DNA of 64,000 bases. It comes from Chloroflexus sp. Y-396-1 (GTDB lineage: Bacteria; Chloroflexota; Chloroflexia; Chloroflexales; Chloroflexaceae). The stretch lies in assembly GCF_000516515.1 (NCBI RefSeq), contig NZ_KI911784.1:4316633-4380632 (forward strand). Direction: 5' to 3'. A model generated the notes under the pieces. It saw nothing but the letters and a program-made list of their open reading frames with translations, did not search any database and had not been told where the DNA came from. Position 1 is the first letter of the stretch; each line of letters opens with the position of its first letter. The position numbers and the translations under genes were made by a program. Positions 18,733-28,021 of this stretch are shown piece after piece.

Positions 18733-19706
18733 TGGACTAACCCAAGATCACGTAAGACACCGCCGATACGAGTAATTTCATTATTTAGAAAGGCACTGAA
18801 CTCGTCGCCGGTACGGAAGAAATCACTCCAACCATTTTTAGCTAACGCATCTTGCCACTCTTTGCTTTTGTGCATCTTCTCAATAGTGGCGATAACCGCA
18901 GCTCGTTGTTCGGCCGTAAGATCAGGTGCGCCGAAGACAGCACGCCAGTTCATCAACGCGACATCAACACCCGCTTCTTTGAGGGTCGGTGCATCGACAC
19001 CTGCAATCCGTTGCTCACTGGAAACGGCCAGCAAGCGCATCTTACCGGCGGCAACTTGTTCGGCAAATTCTGACACGCCGGAAACACCAGCCGTCACCGC
19101 CCCAGAAAGAATGGCTGCGGTTGCTTCACCACCGCCAGAATAGGCAATATAGTTGACGTTTGCCGGTGAAACACCGACCGCCTTCGCAATCAATCCGACC
19201 AGAATGTGATCGGTGCCACCTGCCGAACCGCCACCCCACGAGATAGCCGTTGGATTGGCTTTAAAATCTTCGATCAATTGCTGGAATGTCTGATACTTTG
19301 AATCGGTCGGCACGACAATTGCTTCGGCTTCAGCAGTCAATGACGCAATGGGTGTTACCTGAGACAGATTAACCGGAGCCTTGTTGGTCTGGATTGCTCC
19401 GACCATCACCAGACCACCAACCATCAATTCGTGAGGCTTTCCTTTTGCTTCGTTCACAAACTGCGCTAAGCCAATGGTACCTCCCGCACCGCTGACATTG
19501 TAGACTTGTACCGTTTGACCGGTCGTAGCTGCGAGCGCCGCCTGCATTGCGCGAGCCGTACTGTCCCAACCGCCACCGGGTGAAGCCGGCGCCATAATGT
19601 TGATCGTTTGGGTGGGGTACTCGAATGAACCAGGACTGGCAGCCTGATTTCCACACGCACTGAGCAGCGCTACGATCAGGAGTACGACGGGAAGAACACG
19701 ACGCAT
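18729..19706 (-). CDS. tctC: Tricarboxylate-binding lipoprotein TctC
   Basis: 325 residues from the ATG at 19706, preceded by AAAGGAG; a 12-codon longer frame is open but lacks a good ribosome site. The N-terminus MRRVLPVVLLIVALLSAC is a lipoprotein signal with a lipobox cysteine, so the protein should be tethered to the membrane. The rest is the Bug/TctC fold (IMAPASPGGGWDSTARAM near the N-terminus, GGGSAGGTDH in the middle, a C-terminal region with LKEAGVDVALMNWRAVFGAP). It would capture a carboxylate and deliver it to TctAB. The actual ligand cannot be told from sequence. Confidence 0.93.
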   Translation of the reverse strand: MRRVLPVVLLIVALLSACGNQAASPGSFEYPTQTINIMAPASPGGGWDSTARAMQAALAATTGQTVQVYNVSGAGGTIGLAQFVNEAKGKPHELMVGGLVMVGAIQTNKAPVNLSQVTPIASLTAEAEAIVVPTDSKYQTFQQLIEDFKANPTAISWGGGSAGGTDHILVGLIAKAVGVSPANVNYIAYSGGGEATAAILSGAVTAGVSGVSEFAEQVAAGKMRLLAVSSEQRIAGVDAPTLKEAGVDVALMNWRAVFGAPDLTAEQRAAVIATIEKMHKSKEWQDALAKNGWSDFFRTGDEFSAFLNNEITRIGGVLRDLGLVQ

Positions 19707-19759
19707 GGCAGCTCCTTTCAGCAATTTGTGTTTGTCTTGCAAGGGGAAATTGTTCTTCT

Positions 19760-19788
19760 ATTATATTCAGCCATGTGGAAGGCGTCAA
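19760..19788 (-). promoter_or_regulatory. Promoter of the tctCBA operon
   Basis: On the minus strand: TTGACG (19783-19788), a 17-nt spacer, TATAAT (19760-19765). It lies about 55 nt upstream of the tctC start, leaving a short leader. Confidence 0.85.
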
Positions 19789-19900
19789 TCACAGATGACG
19801 AAGTCCAGAAGTTTTCAACGTTTTCGCCTTTCCCGGCAGTGGTGGCAGAGGAGGTAGCGCATCGAAACCATGCGTGAGACATCGGTACGAGGTAGAGCGT

Positions 19901-20093
19901 GACCAAAAACCTAGATTTCTCATTGGGCACGTACTGTACCCGTGCAACCATTGCGTGAGGGGGGTACCAACATGCTTTCGCGCCAGCCACGCTTCGTTCC
20001 CCTTTCCTCTCCCCGCTTGGGAGAGGAAAGGGGGGCAGGGGGAGGGTGAGGGCACCAGGCGCGCTCCGCGGCACCAGCGCTGAAACCGGTGCC
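19901..20093. repeat. Dispersed intergenic repeat, copy 1
   Basis: About 190 bp made of recognisable modules in order: AAAAACC...GAT, TGGGCACGTAC, ACCATTGCGTGAGGGG, CGCCAGCC, a CCTCTCCCC/GGGAGAGG hairpin with GGTGAGGGC, and a terminal GAAACCGGTG segment. The same order of modules occurs at 23841-24012. No gene is supported between tctC and the oxidoreductase apart from this element. Confidence 0.75.
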
Positions 20094-20234
20094 ACCCGTT
20101 TCCAGCGCGGCAAGAAGACACCTGCGGTGCCCGCCAACGTTCCCCGAACCATGCTGGAGATGCTATCCACCCACAGTCTCCAACGATCCCTTCATATGTT
20201 CACTACTGACAGCCAGGAAAAACTTTGCAAAGCG

Positions 20235-21404
20235 TTACCTTCCAGCGTACTGGCGTACAAGGCGCTCTCCGACATGGCGGGCGCCGATGATATTGCGGGC
20301 CACCGGACCAATTTCCAGTTCTGCCAATGGACCGGTGACGAACAATCCTGGCGCCCATTGCAGATCAGGGCCGATCACAGGGTAACCGCAGGCTGCTACA
20401 GGGAGGTTGTTGGCAGCGATAACGTTGTCGAGCCAGGGTTTCCCAGGGCGTTCAGCGGTAAAACCGGTAGCGAGGATGACTGTTTGCACCGTCAATCGGT
20501 GATGATTGAGTTGTAGCGTGATAACACCGTCTGCATAAGTGGCAGTATGCACTTCATCGATCAAAAGACGTAGTTTGTGTTGTTGGGCAGCGATTGTCAG
20601 GCTCTGCGCCAGTTCAACCGGCATCGTCCCCGGTAAACGAGCAGCAGTAATCAGCGCTCGCCGACGGTTCAGATCGGGTTCGGCATGAAAGCGACGGAGT
20701 TCCTTCGGCCCCATCCAGCCCGGTGGGCTATCGAACGGTGCGATCTGGATTGGTCGTCGCATCACTAGCGTGACCTGGGCAACAGAGCAGAGCGTAAGTG
20801 CAAGATGCGCGGCACTGATGCCACCGCCGATAATGGCAACTGTCTGGCCCTCTTCGATCCGATCTCGCGAAAATGCCGGTTCGTAGAGGTGATACACCGT
20901 TCCCCCTGCGTTCCGCAACGATTGCGCCCACTGCGGCCAGCGTAATTGCTCTGTACAGCTTAACGCCAGAATGACGTTACGTGTCGATAGCACACCTTGA
21001 TCCGTTTCGACCTGCCAGATCAGGTTGCGCCGTTGCAAACCACAGACACGACCATGAATCGTATACTCATGGAGCCGGTAGTGTTCAATCAATGATTGTG
21101 CGTGCGCCCGAAAAATTTCCAGCGATGGACGCTGATAGCGCCCATGGAAATGATGTGATCCGGCACCAGTCTGTTGCGCAAAATTCAGCAGGTCATACGG
21201 ATCAGGGGCCAGGTGGTGAACCAGGGTAGAGCGCAAAAAGCGCATGCCGCACACCGTGGTACAGGCCTCCCAACGGGCCAGCAGACGATTGTGTGGATCG
21301 ATAATGCGCAGGCGGTCGGCTGGAACGCGGCATCGTTTCCGCAAAACAAGCGTGAGATGCACACCATGAATACCGCCGCCAACGATCAGCCAGTCCAGAT
21401 CCAT
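20235..21404 (-). CDS. FAD/NAD(P)-dependent oxidoreductase
   Basis: 389 residues. An N-terminal dinucleotide-binding motif (DWLIVGGGIHGVH, residues 4-16), a second one in the middle (VAIIGGGISAAHLAL), and the late ATGF motif (VILATGFTAERPG) are characteristic of flavin monooxygenase or lysine/ornithine N-hydroxylase-like proteins. The substrate is unknown. The gene starts 12 nt after the rpmB stop and so probably belongs to the same transcript. The neighbours (cysteine-free L28, DsrE-like protein, COG0523 GTPase) suggest a metal-stress context rather than siderophore synthesis, since no other siderophore gene is present. Confidence 0.8.
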   Translation of the reverse strand: MDLDWLIVGGGIHGVHLTLVLRKRCRVPADRLRIIDPHNRLLARWEACTTVCGMRFLRSTLVHHLAPDPYDLLNFAQQTGAGSHHFHGRYQRPSLEIFRAHAQSLIEHYRLHEYTIHGRVCGLQRRNLIWQVETDQGVLSTRNVILALSCTEQLRWPQWAQSLRNAGGTVYHLYEPAFSRDRIEEGQTVAIIGGGISAAHLALTLCSVAQVTLVMRRPIQIAPFDSPPGWMGPKELRRFHAEPDLNRRRALITAARLPGTMPVELAQSLTIAAQQHKLRLLIDEVHTATYADGVITLQLNHHRLTVQTVILATGFTAERPGKPWLDNVIAANNLPVAACGYPVIGPDLQWAPGLFVTGPLAELEIGPVARNIIGARHVGERLVRQYAGR

Positions 21405-21416
21405 AGCAGTAGTATT

Positions 21417-21671
21417 CTAGGAGCGTGAACGGCGCTCAACATCGCGCAGCGTGAGACCCCGATCACGTAATGCCTTAAGCAAACCCTTACGCTCAATTTC
21501 GCGGAGCGCAGCCGCTGAGAGTTTCAAACGAACGAAACGCTGTTCTTCAGGAACCCAAATCCGTCGTTCTTGAACATTGGGAAGCCAACGTCGCTTTGTA
21601 CGTCGTTTTGAGAACGATACATGATGACCAAAAGACGGTTTACGACCGGTTAGATCACAGCGACGAGACAT
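21417..21671 (-). CDS. rpmB: Ribosomal protein bL28, cysteine-poor (C-minus) form
   Basis: 84 residues from the ATG at 21671, preceded by GAGGGAGG; an upstream 14-codon extension is open but unlikely. The L28 signature is clear: CDLTGRKPSFGHHVSFSKRR then TKRRWLPNVQ. Zinc-binding L28 proteins carry two CXXC pairs. Here only one cysteine remains (CDLT), and the second pair site reads as an alanine/leucine stretch (SAAALREIE). This is the C-minus form. Established comparative genomics links C-minus ribosomal paralogs to zinc limitation and Zur control, replacing the zinc-bound copy. A 15-bp palindrome sits 20 nt upstream of the start. Confidence 0.92.
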   Translation of the reverse strand: MSRRCDLTGRKPSFGHHVSFSKRRTKRRWLPNVQERRIWVPEEQRFVRLKLSAAALREIERKGLLKALRDRGLTLRDVERRSRS

Positions 21672-21690
21672 ACAAAAACCTCCCTCGTTA

Positions 21691-21705
21691 TGAGTACGTA
21701 TCTCA
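21691..21705 (-). promoter_or_regulatory. Candidate operator upstream of rpmB
   Basis: On the minus strand the sequence TGAGATACGTACTCA is a 15-bp near-palindrome with TGAG/CTCA arms. It matches 10 of 15 positions with the palindrome in the COG0523 gene promoter (TGATATAGGGTATCA, 23611-23625). A shared Zur-like repressor is inferred. No clear -35/-10 pair is visible around it. Confidence 0.5.
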
Positions 21706-21859
21706 AACGGCAAACGGTGGCACCCGGGCTGGCATCTAGGCCATAGCCGGTATCAATGCAGGTGACCGGCCAGATGCCCAGGCAGTCATTGGCTAGAACG
21801 ATTGGTGACAACAGTCGGCTGGCATCCGCAACGAGACGGCGCGCGAACAGATCACCCGC

Positions 21860-22225
21860 TCAGAGTGTAATCACCTGATCAGGCGGATTTCCGGCTAGTG
21901 CCGCGTAAAGATCGGGGAAGCAACCAACCTGCACACCGGCAACCGTACCGGTGGTTCGACAATTGCCCGGCTCACCGACGGCCAATCCGCGTTCCAGGGC
22001 ACATTGATCGCACATCATCAAGAGAATGCCTTGCTCGGCAGCAACTTTTGCCAACCGTTCCCCCATCGGGTCTCCAGCTCGCAGCAGATAGGTATTATCG
22101 TCGAAGAAAAACATCCCAACGACCTGTGCGCCGTGATTACCGGCTTCCAATTGCGGCAGAATCATCTTACCGAGCTTGTAGCTGGCGGTATGCCCTGAAG
22201 TAGCGAAGATATAAGCAACTTTCAT
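21860..22225 (-). CDS. DsrE-family protein (SaoD-like)
   Basis: 121 residues from the ATG at 22225, preceded by AAAGGA; the upstream 14 codons are unlikely to be translated. The Rossmann-like DsrE fold is suggested by MKVAYIFATSGHTASYKLG and the central MMCDQCALERGLA with a CXXC pair, plus another cysteine in VGCFPDLY. DsrE-like proteins handle sulfur as persulfide carriers, and the CXXC here would suit a thiol role. The closest remembered annotation is the SaoD group; that label is from memory and tentative. It has its own promoter (22270-22299) and lies between the GTPase and rpmB. Confidence 0.75.
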   Translation of the reverse strand: MKVAYIFATSGHTASYKLGKMILPQLEAGNHGAQVVGMFFFDDNTYLLRAGDPMGERLAKVAAEQGILLMMCDQCALERGLAVGEPGNCRTTGTVAGVQVGCFPDLYAALAGNPPDQVITL

Positions 22226-22269
22226 ACGGTTGTCCTTTCGATAGTTATACCTTGCGAAACACGCCATGG

Positions 22270-22299
22270 ATCATAGGCGTAGCATCACCATCCTGTCAA
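22270..22299 (-). promoter_or_regulatory. Promoter upstream of the DsrE-like gene
   Basis: On the minus strand: TTGACA (22294-22299), an 18-nt spacer, TATGAT (22270-22275), about 45 nt before the start codon. It would let the downstream genes be transcribed separately from the GTPase gene. Confidence 0.7.
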
Positions 22300-22324
22300 T
22301 GCTGATGGAGAAAGCTACAGATCG

Positions 22325-23551
22325 TCATTCATCGTCCGTGACCGAGACAATCTCCCATCGACCAAACGGATCGGCGAACGTCGTCCACCCTTCTGGGCCG
22401 AGGGTCATCTCTTCATCGGTCAATAAACATCGTTCAAATCGTGCTCGTAAAGCAAGTTCATCAAAATCTTGACCGATAATCACCAATTCCTGACGGCGAT
22501 CTCCCCACCGTTCATCCCAAATTGCAGCAAGCTCCGCCGATTCAGCGGGATCATCCGGCTGCGCTGCCACTGCTGCCCACCACCAGCCACCCGGTTCGAT
22601 CCGGCAGGATGCACCGGCTTGCGACCAGATACCACACTGTTCCATGCGCGTGGCCAGCCAAAAGATACCCTTCGAGCGCAGCACACCCGGCCATTCCTCA
22701 TGCAGAAGCTCCCACAAGCGCTGCGGATGAAAGGGTCGGCGTGCCCGAAAGACAAAGCTTCTAATACCGTATTCTTCGGTTTCGGGAGTATGCTCACCGC
22801 GCAGTTCCTTCAACCAACCAGGCATTTGAGCGGCGCGCTCGAAGCTAAAGAGACCGGTATTGAGAATCTGGTCAAGCGGCACTTGTCCAAACACACTGCG
22901 AATGATGCGCGCTTCTGGGTTAAGTTTGTGCAGGAGCGCTTCCAGACGCGCCAGATCGTACTCACTTACCAGGTCGGTTTTGTTGAGGACGATCACATCG
23001 GCAAACTCAACCTGATCGATCAGCAGATCAACGACGGTTCGGTCGTCTTCTTCACCGGCAGCCAGATTGCGGTCGCGCAATTCATCGAGCGAGGATAGAT
23101 CACGCGGGAAATTGAAGGCATCAACAACAGTGACCATCGTATCAAGACGGGCTATGTCGCTCAGCGAGGTACCATCGGGGCCGGGAAAGGTAAAGGTTTC
23201 AGCAATTGGGAGCGGTTCGGCGATACCGGTTGACTCGATCAACAAGTAATCGAAGCGACCTTCACAAGCCAGCCGGGCAACTTCGACCAGCAAGTCTTCA
23301 CGGAGGGTACAGCAAATACAACCATTGGTCAGTTCAACCAATTGCTCTTCGGTACGACTGAGGGCTGCTTCGCCAGAGCGGATGAGGTGAGCGTCGACAT
23401 TAACCTCGCTCATATCGTTGACAATGACAGCAACCCGCAGACCGGCCCGATGAGCCAGAACGTGGTTGAGGAGTGTTGTCTTGCCACTACCAAGAAACCC
23501 CGATAGCACGGTAACGGGCAGTGGGTGAGGGCGAGAGTGCGCTTGTTTCAT
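22325..23551 (-). CDS. COG0523 (CobW/ZigA-type) GTP-binding metallochaperone
   Basis: 408 residues from the ATG at 23551; longer TTG or ATG starts at 23608/23596 lie at or before the predicted transcription start and are rejected. Motifs: Walker [10 protein letters not shown] (18-26), the family metal-binding motif CICC at 78-81 ([11 protein letters not shown]), the G-domain motif NKTD (VLNKTDLV), and a C-terminal CobW-C domain ([17 protein letters not shown]). G3E GTPases of this type deliver Zn2+ or other metals to client proteins and are often induced by zinc limitation. The next genes downstream include a cysteine-free L28, which supports the zinc reading over a cobalamin role; no cobalamin gene is near. 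Confidence 0.92.
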   Translation of the reverse strand: MKQAHSRPHPLPVTVLSGFLGSGKTTLLNHVLAHRAGLRVAVIVNDMSEVNVDAHLIRSGEAALSRTEEQLVELTNGCICCTLREDLLVEVARLACEGRFDYLLIESTGIAEPLPIAETFTFPGPDGTSLSDIARLDTMVTVVDAFNFPRDLSSLDELRDRNLAAGEEDDRTVVDLLIDQVEFADVIVLNKTDLVSEYDLARLEALLHKLNPEARIIRSVFGQVPLDQILNTGLFSFERAAQMPGWLKELRGEHTPETEEYGIRSFVFRARRPFHPQRLWELLHEEWPGVLRSKGIFWLATRMEQCGIWSQAGASCRIEPGGWWWAAVAAQPDDPAESAELAAIWDERWGDRRQELVIIGQDFDELALRARFERCLLTDEEMTLGPEGWTTFADPFGRWEIVSVTDDE

Positions 23552-23609
23552 ATTGATACCATGTATCTGTTTAAGAAGCCAAAAAAGATTCCGCATACGC
23601 GGCTTCAAA

Positions 23610-23638
23610 ATGATACCCTATATCAAAATGCGTGTCAA
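23610..23638 (-). promoter_or_regulatory. Promoter with overlapping palindromic operator, COG0523 gene
   Basis: On the minus strand: TTGACA (23633-23638), a 17-nt spacer, TATCAT (23610-23615). A perfect inverted repeat TGATA-TAGGG-TATCA (23611-23625) overlaps the spacer and the -10 box, exactly where a repressor would block polymerase. This is consistent with a Zur/Fur-family site. Confidence 0.75.
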
Positions 23639-23840
23639 GCCCGTACTCTCTTGCAGATGTAGAAACAGATATGAGCGGAAGGGGCGGGGTCCCACCTCGG
23701 CCCCGCCGGTCTCCTCCTGAGACGAGCATAGGTTCCATCGCTTCTCATCACCGGACGCGACCTCGCCTGGTGGCGCGCCGAGTCAGCGCAGGGTAGGAGC
23801 GGGTTCCCACCCCGGTCCCGCCGCTATGCTCCTAAGCACC

Positions 23841-24012
23841 TGATTAAAAACCCGGATTGCGCAGTGGGCACGTACCTGTGTAACCATTGCGTGAGGGGTT
23901 GCCAACGTTCGTTCTCGCCAGCCCCCACGCCTCCTTCCTCTCCCCGCGGAGGAGAGGAAGGAGGCTGGGTGGAAGGTGAGGGCGCGCCAGGCTTTCTCGA
24001 CAGCACCGGTTT
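23841..24012. repeat. Dispersed intergenic repeat, copy 2, leading into the satellite
   Basis: Same module order as the copy at 19901-20093 (AAAAACCCGGAT, TGGGCACGTAC, ACCATTGCGTGAGGGG, CGCCAGCCCC, a CTCTCCCC-type hairpin, GGTGAGGGCGCG) and again ending in an ACCGGT...ACCGGT segment, which merges into the tandem array that follows. A short relative (TGATCAAAACCCCAGA, GTGCCCATTGTACCAT) is seen near 56186-56236. The 23640-23840 stretch before it holds only GC-rich inverted sequence and no gene. Confidence 0.7.
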
Positions 24013-25852
24013 CAACCGGTACAACCCTGTTCCAGTGCATTGCGGATTGGCGGCTCGCTCAGAAACCAGCGGTACTGCACCGGTTGAAACCGGTGCAACC
24101 CTGTTCCAGTGCATTGCGGATTGGCGGCTCGCTCAGAAACCAGCGGTACTGCACCGGCGTTGAAACCGGTGCAACCCTGTTCCAGTGCATTGCGGATTGG
24201 CGGCTCGCTCAGAAACCAGCGGTACTGCACCGGCGTTGAAACCGGTGCAACTGGTAGAGCACTGAAACTTCGACAACAGAGCACTGAAAACCAGCGGTAC
24301 TGCACCGGTTGAAACCGGTGCAACCCTTTTTTAGTGCATTGCGGATTGGCGGCTCGCTCAGAAACCAGCGGTACTGCACCGGCGTTGAAACCGGTACAAC
24401 CCTGTTCCAGTGCATTGCGGATTGGCGGCTCGCTCAGAAACCAGCGGTACTGCACCGGCGTTGAAACCGGTACAACCCTGTTCCAGTGCATTGCGGATTG
24501 GCGGCTCGCTCAGAAACCAGCGGTACTGCACCGGCGTTGAAACCGGTACAACCCTGTTCCAGTGCATTGCGGATTGGCGGCTCGCTCAGAAACCAGCGGT
24601 ACTGCACCGGTTGAAACCGGTACAACCCTGTTCCAGTGCATTGCGGATTGGCGGCTCGCTCAGAAACCAGCGGTACTGCACCGGCGTTGAAACCGGTGCA
24701 ACCCTGTTCCAGTGCATTGCGGATTGGCGGCTCGCTCAGAAACCAGCGGTACTGCACCGGCGTTGAAACCGGTGCAACTGGTAGAGCACTGAAACTTCGA
24801 CAACAGAGCACTGAAAACCAGCGGTACTGCACCGGTTGAAACCGGTGCAACCCTTTTTTAGTGCATTGCGGATTGGCGGCTCGCTCAGAAACCAGCGGTA
24901 CTGCACCGGCGTTGAAACCGGTGCAACTGGTATAGCACTGAAACTTCGACAACAGAGCACTGAAAACCAGCGGTACTGCACCGGTTGAAACCGGTGCAAC
25001 CCTTTTTTAGTGCATTGCGGATTGGCGGCTCGCTCAGAAACCAGCGGTACTGCACCGGCGTTGAAACCGGTGCAACCCTTTTTTAGTGCATTGCGGATTG
25101 GCGGCTCGCTCAGAAACCAGCGGTACTGCACCGGCGTTGAAACCGGTGCAACCCTGTTCCAGTGCATTGCGGATTGGCGGCTCGCTCAGAAACCAGCGGT
25201 ACTGCACCGGCGTTGAAACCGGTGCAACTGGTAGAGCACTGAAACTTCGACAACAGAGCACTGAAAACCAGCGGTACTGCACCGGTTGAAACCGGTGCAA
25301 CCCTTTTTTAGTGCATTGCGGATTGGCGGCTCGCTCAGAAACCAGCGGTACTGCACCGGTTGAAACCGGTGCAACCCTTTTTTAGCGCATTGCGGATTGG
25401 CGGCTCGCTCAGAAACCAGCGGTACTGCACCGGCGTTGAAACCGGTGCAACCCTGTTCCAGTGCATTGCGGATTGGCGGCTCGCTCAGAAACCAGCGGTA
25501 CTGCACCGGCGTTGAAACCGGTACAACCCTGTTCCAGTGCATTGCGGATTGGCGGCTCGCTCAGAAACCAGCGGTACTGCACCGGCGTTGAAACCGGTGC
25601 AACCCTGTTCCAGTGCATTGCGGATTGGCGGCTCGCTCAGAAACCAGCGGTACTGCACCGGCGTTGAAACCGGTGCAACCCTGTTCCAGTGCATTGCGGA
25701 TTGGCGGCTCGCTCAGAAACCAGCGGTACTGCACCGGCGTTGAAACCGGTGCAACCCTGTTCCAGTGCATTGCGGATTGGCGGCTCGCTCAGAAACCAGC
25801 GGTACTGCACCGGCGTTGAAACCGGTGCAACCCTGTTCCAGTGCATTGCGGA
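24001..25852 (+). repeat. Satellite-like tandem array of about 24 units (73-76 bp)
   Basis: The string CCAGCGGTACTGCACCGG occurs 24 times by hand count. The common unit (about 76 bp) runs TGTTCCAGTGCATTGCGG, ATTGGCGGCTCGCTCAGAAA, then the CCAGCGGTACTGCACCGG core and a (CG)TTGAAACCGGTGC hairpin arm. A variant unit contains GGTAGAGCACTGAAACTTCG and CAACAGAGCACTGAAAA. Both end in CACCGGTTGAAACCGGTG-type inverted repeats. Unit types alternate in blocks, and variants (GCAACC/ACAACC, CTGTTCC/CTTTTTT) are shared between distant units, indicating block duplication. The many apparent ORFs on both strands are periodic by-products. Confidence 0.95.
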
Positions 25853-25885
25853 GACGACGGCATCAGATGATGCCAGACGCAATGA

Positions 25886-28021
25886 TCAAAACTCCCACCA
25901 CACCCAGTGGTACAATGTAACCGGTGTCGGACGAGGCGGTATTGCGCCACCCGGCTTGGGCAACTTATCGTTAATCGGGTTCACCGTTGCACTGCGTGCG
26001 TATATATATGCCGGTTTACCAGCATTCATATCGAATGCCGTTTTGACCCAAGCCTGAGCAATGGTGAGCTGCGCCCAAGGAAGATCGCCTATGATCGGAA
26101 AGCTCGGCATACGCATATTGGCAACCAGTTGCCCACCGAACGCAATGTCGGCCATATTACTGTTGAAACCGAGCAGCATGTGTGCACCCTGGAAGGCGTT
26201 AAACCAGCGTCGGATCGGTTCGCTGCCTGCGGCATACCCCTGGACACGCAGCGTCTGGCATGAGGCAAAGCCGGCCCAGCGTAGATTCTGATAGCGGGCA
26301 TTGCTCCCATCAAACCAGGTGCTATCTTTGTTAGACGCCATCGCAATACCACCCGGCCCACCGTGTCCGGCATAGTACACGAATGCAGCACGATCGACGC
26401 CGAAGGTACAATCGACACCACCCAAGCTACAATCACGCCAGTCCTTTTCCCAGGCGTTGGCATTCGACCAGAAGAAGCGCGATGTATAGCCATATCCAAT
26501 CATACCGCTACTAAAACCGTTGACATCGGGGATAACTCCAGGCAAATCGGAGCCGCCTGGACCTGCTGGTGGATAGTCCCAATTGCCTTCAACACCGAAG
26601 GTATAGCTGGTTTGGGAGAGATCGATCGTGGGCAGCGCACTAGTACCGGCGCCACTGCGCGTCACGACTGGAATGTACAAAAAGCGAAAATCGGGGATCA
26701 AGCTGATCGTGGCATCGCGTTGAATACCGTTATTATCGGTCACCCGTAAGATGACGGTAACAACCGTCGGTGAAGTTTCACGAACACTGGCCGGGAGCGT
26801 CGCGGAAAGATTGACTGAACCGGCTGCGTTTAGCGTCGCTACATTGCTCAACGGTGTCTCATCATCGAGGAGCCACTGATACGTATAAGGGGCAGTACCA
26901 TCGCTGATGTTACCGGTCAGGTTGAGTGGCTGACCGGCATTGAAGAGACTGCCATTAGCCGGTGTGGTAATAGCGACCGTCGGCCCAAAGCCACCCGATC
27001 CGCTTTCGGCCAGTGGCAACGAGAAGGAACGCAGGACGATCACATCACCGTTTGGCAGCGTCACAGTAATGTCTTCAAACACTGCCTCTGGTTCCAGTAC
27101 CGTCTGTTCAACCGCCACATCATCTACGACATACGATAGACGTGGCGCCGGAACATCAACGGTTGCGCCGGGATATGAACGTTCTACCATCTGTTGGACC
27201 TCATCGCGCACAGTATTGAGATCGCGTACCGGCACTTCTCCCAGATAATTCAGGCTCCGCCCGAAAAAGGGCATCGCAATAGCAGCCAGACCGGGTACAT
27301 TGGCATCGAGCGAATCGTTACCAACTTGCTGCGAAATAAGTGTATCGGTATGCGTAAACAACAGCGAGAGGTGACCACCAGCACCACCGATGTTAATGAA
27401 GTTTTGTCCATTAACGAAGCCGAACGGAACTTCAACCACGACTCCAACAACCGACTCGGAAACCTGCCCCAGCCCTGCTCCGCTGGCCGTTGCCTGAGCC
27501 GCCCGAATGAGCGTAGGACGACCAAAATCCTTCGTCGAGTCACAGGCTCCTGGTACAGATTGTAACCGTACCGGGTAATTGCTCTGACCGTTACCGGCCA
27601 GCACACCATCGCGACCGACAAAATTGTTGTTGGTCAAAAAGAGACATGCCAGCCGTTTTGCCGTTTCGACATTAACTGACCCGGCAGGCGTTTCACGTCC
27701 TAACCCATCAATGTCGTAGGCAAAGAACCCACCGGATGCTGCATACTGCGTAAGCACCGTCCGGTTCTGTTCATTCAGGCGAAAGAAACGGTTCCTGCCG
27801 CGAAACTCGTCTTGCCCTGTGGGGGCGCCACGTCCGATCCCTTCGAGTACTCCTCCCAATTGTTGGGTCGTGGTGTCACTGACCGATAGTTTTGTCAAGC
27901 GAAAGACGGGTAAACGATTGTTGGTTTGGGCTGGAGTTGGGACTGCCGGCACGAGCGTGAACGAAAGCAGCACCAGCAGCACCAGACCGAGTAATCGCTG
28001 TGATCGGAGCACTCCTTCCAT
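25886..28021 (-). CDS. Secreted caspase-like (DUF6345-type) protein
   Basis: 711 residues with a clear signal peptide (hydrophobic residues 10-28, then a PTPAQ cleavage region). A long N-terminal region (about 30-340) of unknown fold is followed by an Ig/PKD-like domain (about 345-430; VAITTPANGSLFNAG, then APYTYQWLLDD). The C-terminal domain has the His/Cys dyad layout of clan CD proteases: a hydrophobic strand then YYAGHG with H553, and 35 residues later FASCQTL with C588. DUF6345 is the family I would place this in. The activity is inferred; the substrate is unknown. The start ATG at 28021 has an AAGGAGGAAC ribosome site. It is divergent from the cas operon. Confidence 0.72.
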   Translation of the reverse strand: MEGVLRSQRLLGLVLLVLLSFTLVPAVPTPAQTNNRLPVFRLTKLSVSDTTTQQLGGVLEGIGRGAPTGQDEFRGRNRFFRLNEQNRTVLTQYAASGGFFAYDIDGLGRETPAGSVNVETAKRLACLFLTNNNFVGRDGVLAGNGQSNYPVRLQSVPGACDSTKDFGRPTLIRAAQATASGAGLGQVSESVVGVVVEVPFGFVNGQNFINIGGAGGHLSLLFTHTDTLISQQVGNDSLDANVPGLAAIAMPFFGRSLNYLGEVPVRDLNTVRDEVQQMVERSYPGATVDVPAPRLSYVVDDVAVEQTVLEPEAVFEDITVTLPNGDVIVLRSFSLPLAESGSGGFGPTVAITTPANGSLFNAGQPLNLTGNISDGTAPYTYQWLLDDETPLSNVATLNAAGSVNLSATLPASVRETSPTVVTVILRVTDNNGIQRDATISLIPDFRFLYIPVVTRSGAGTSALPTIDLSQTSYTFGVEGNWDYPPAGPGGSDLPGVIPDVNGFSSGMIGYGYTSRFFWSNANAWEKDWRDCSLGGVDCTFGVDRAAFVYYAGHGGPGGIAMASNKDSTWFDGSNARYQNLRWAGFASCQTLRVQGYAAGSEPIRRWFNAFQGAHMLLGFNSNMADIAFGGQLVANMRMPSFPIIGDLPWAQLTIAQAWVKTAFDMNAGKPAYIYARSATVNPINDKLPKPGGAIPPRPTPVTLYHWVWWEF

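Noticed and set aside
24001-25852. A CRISPR-like array with GAAACCGG repeats
   Set aside because: The intervals between the repeats are themselves identical, so there are no spacers; it is a plain tandem repeat.
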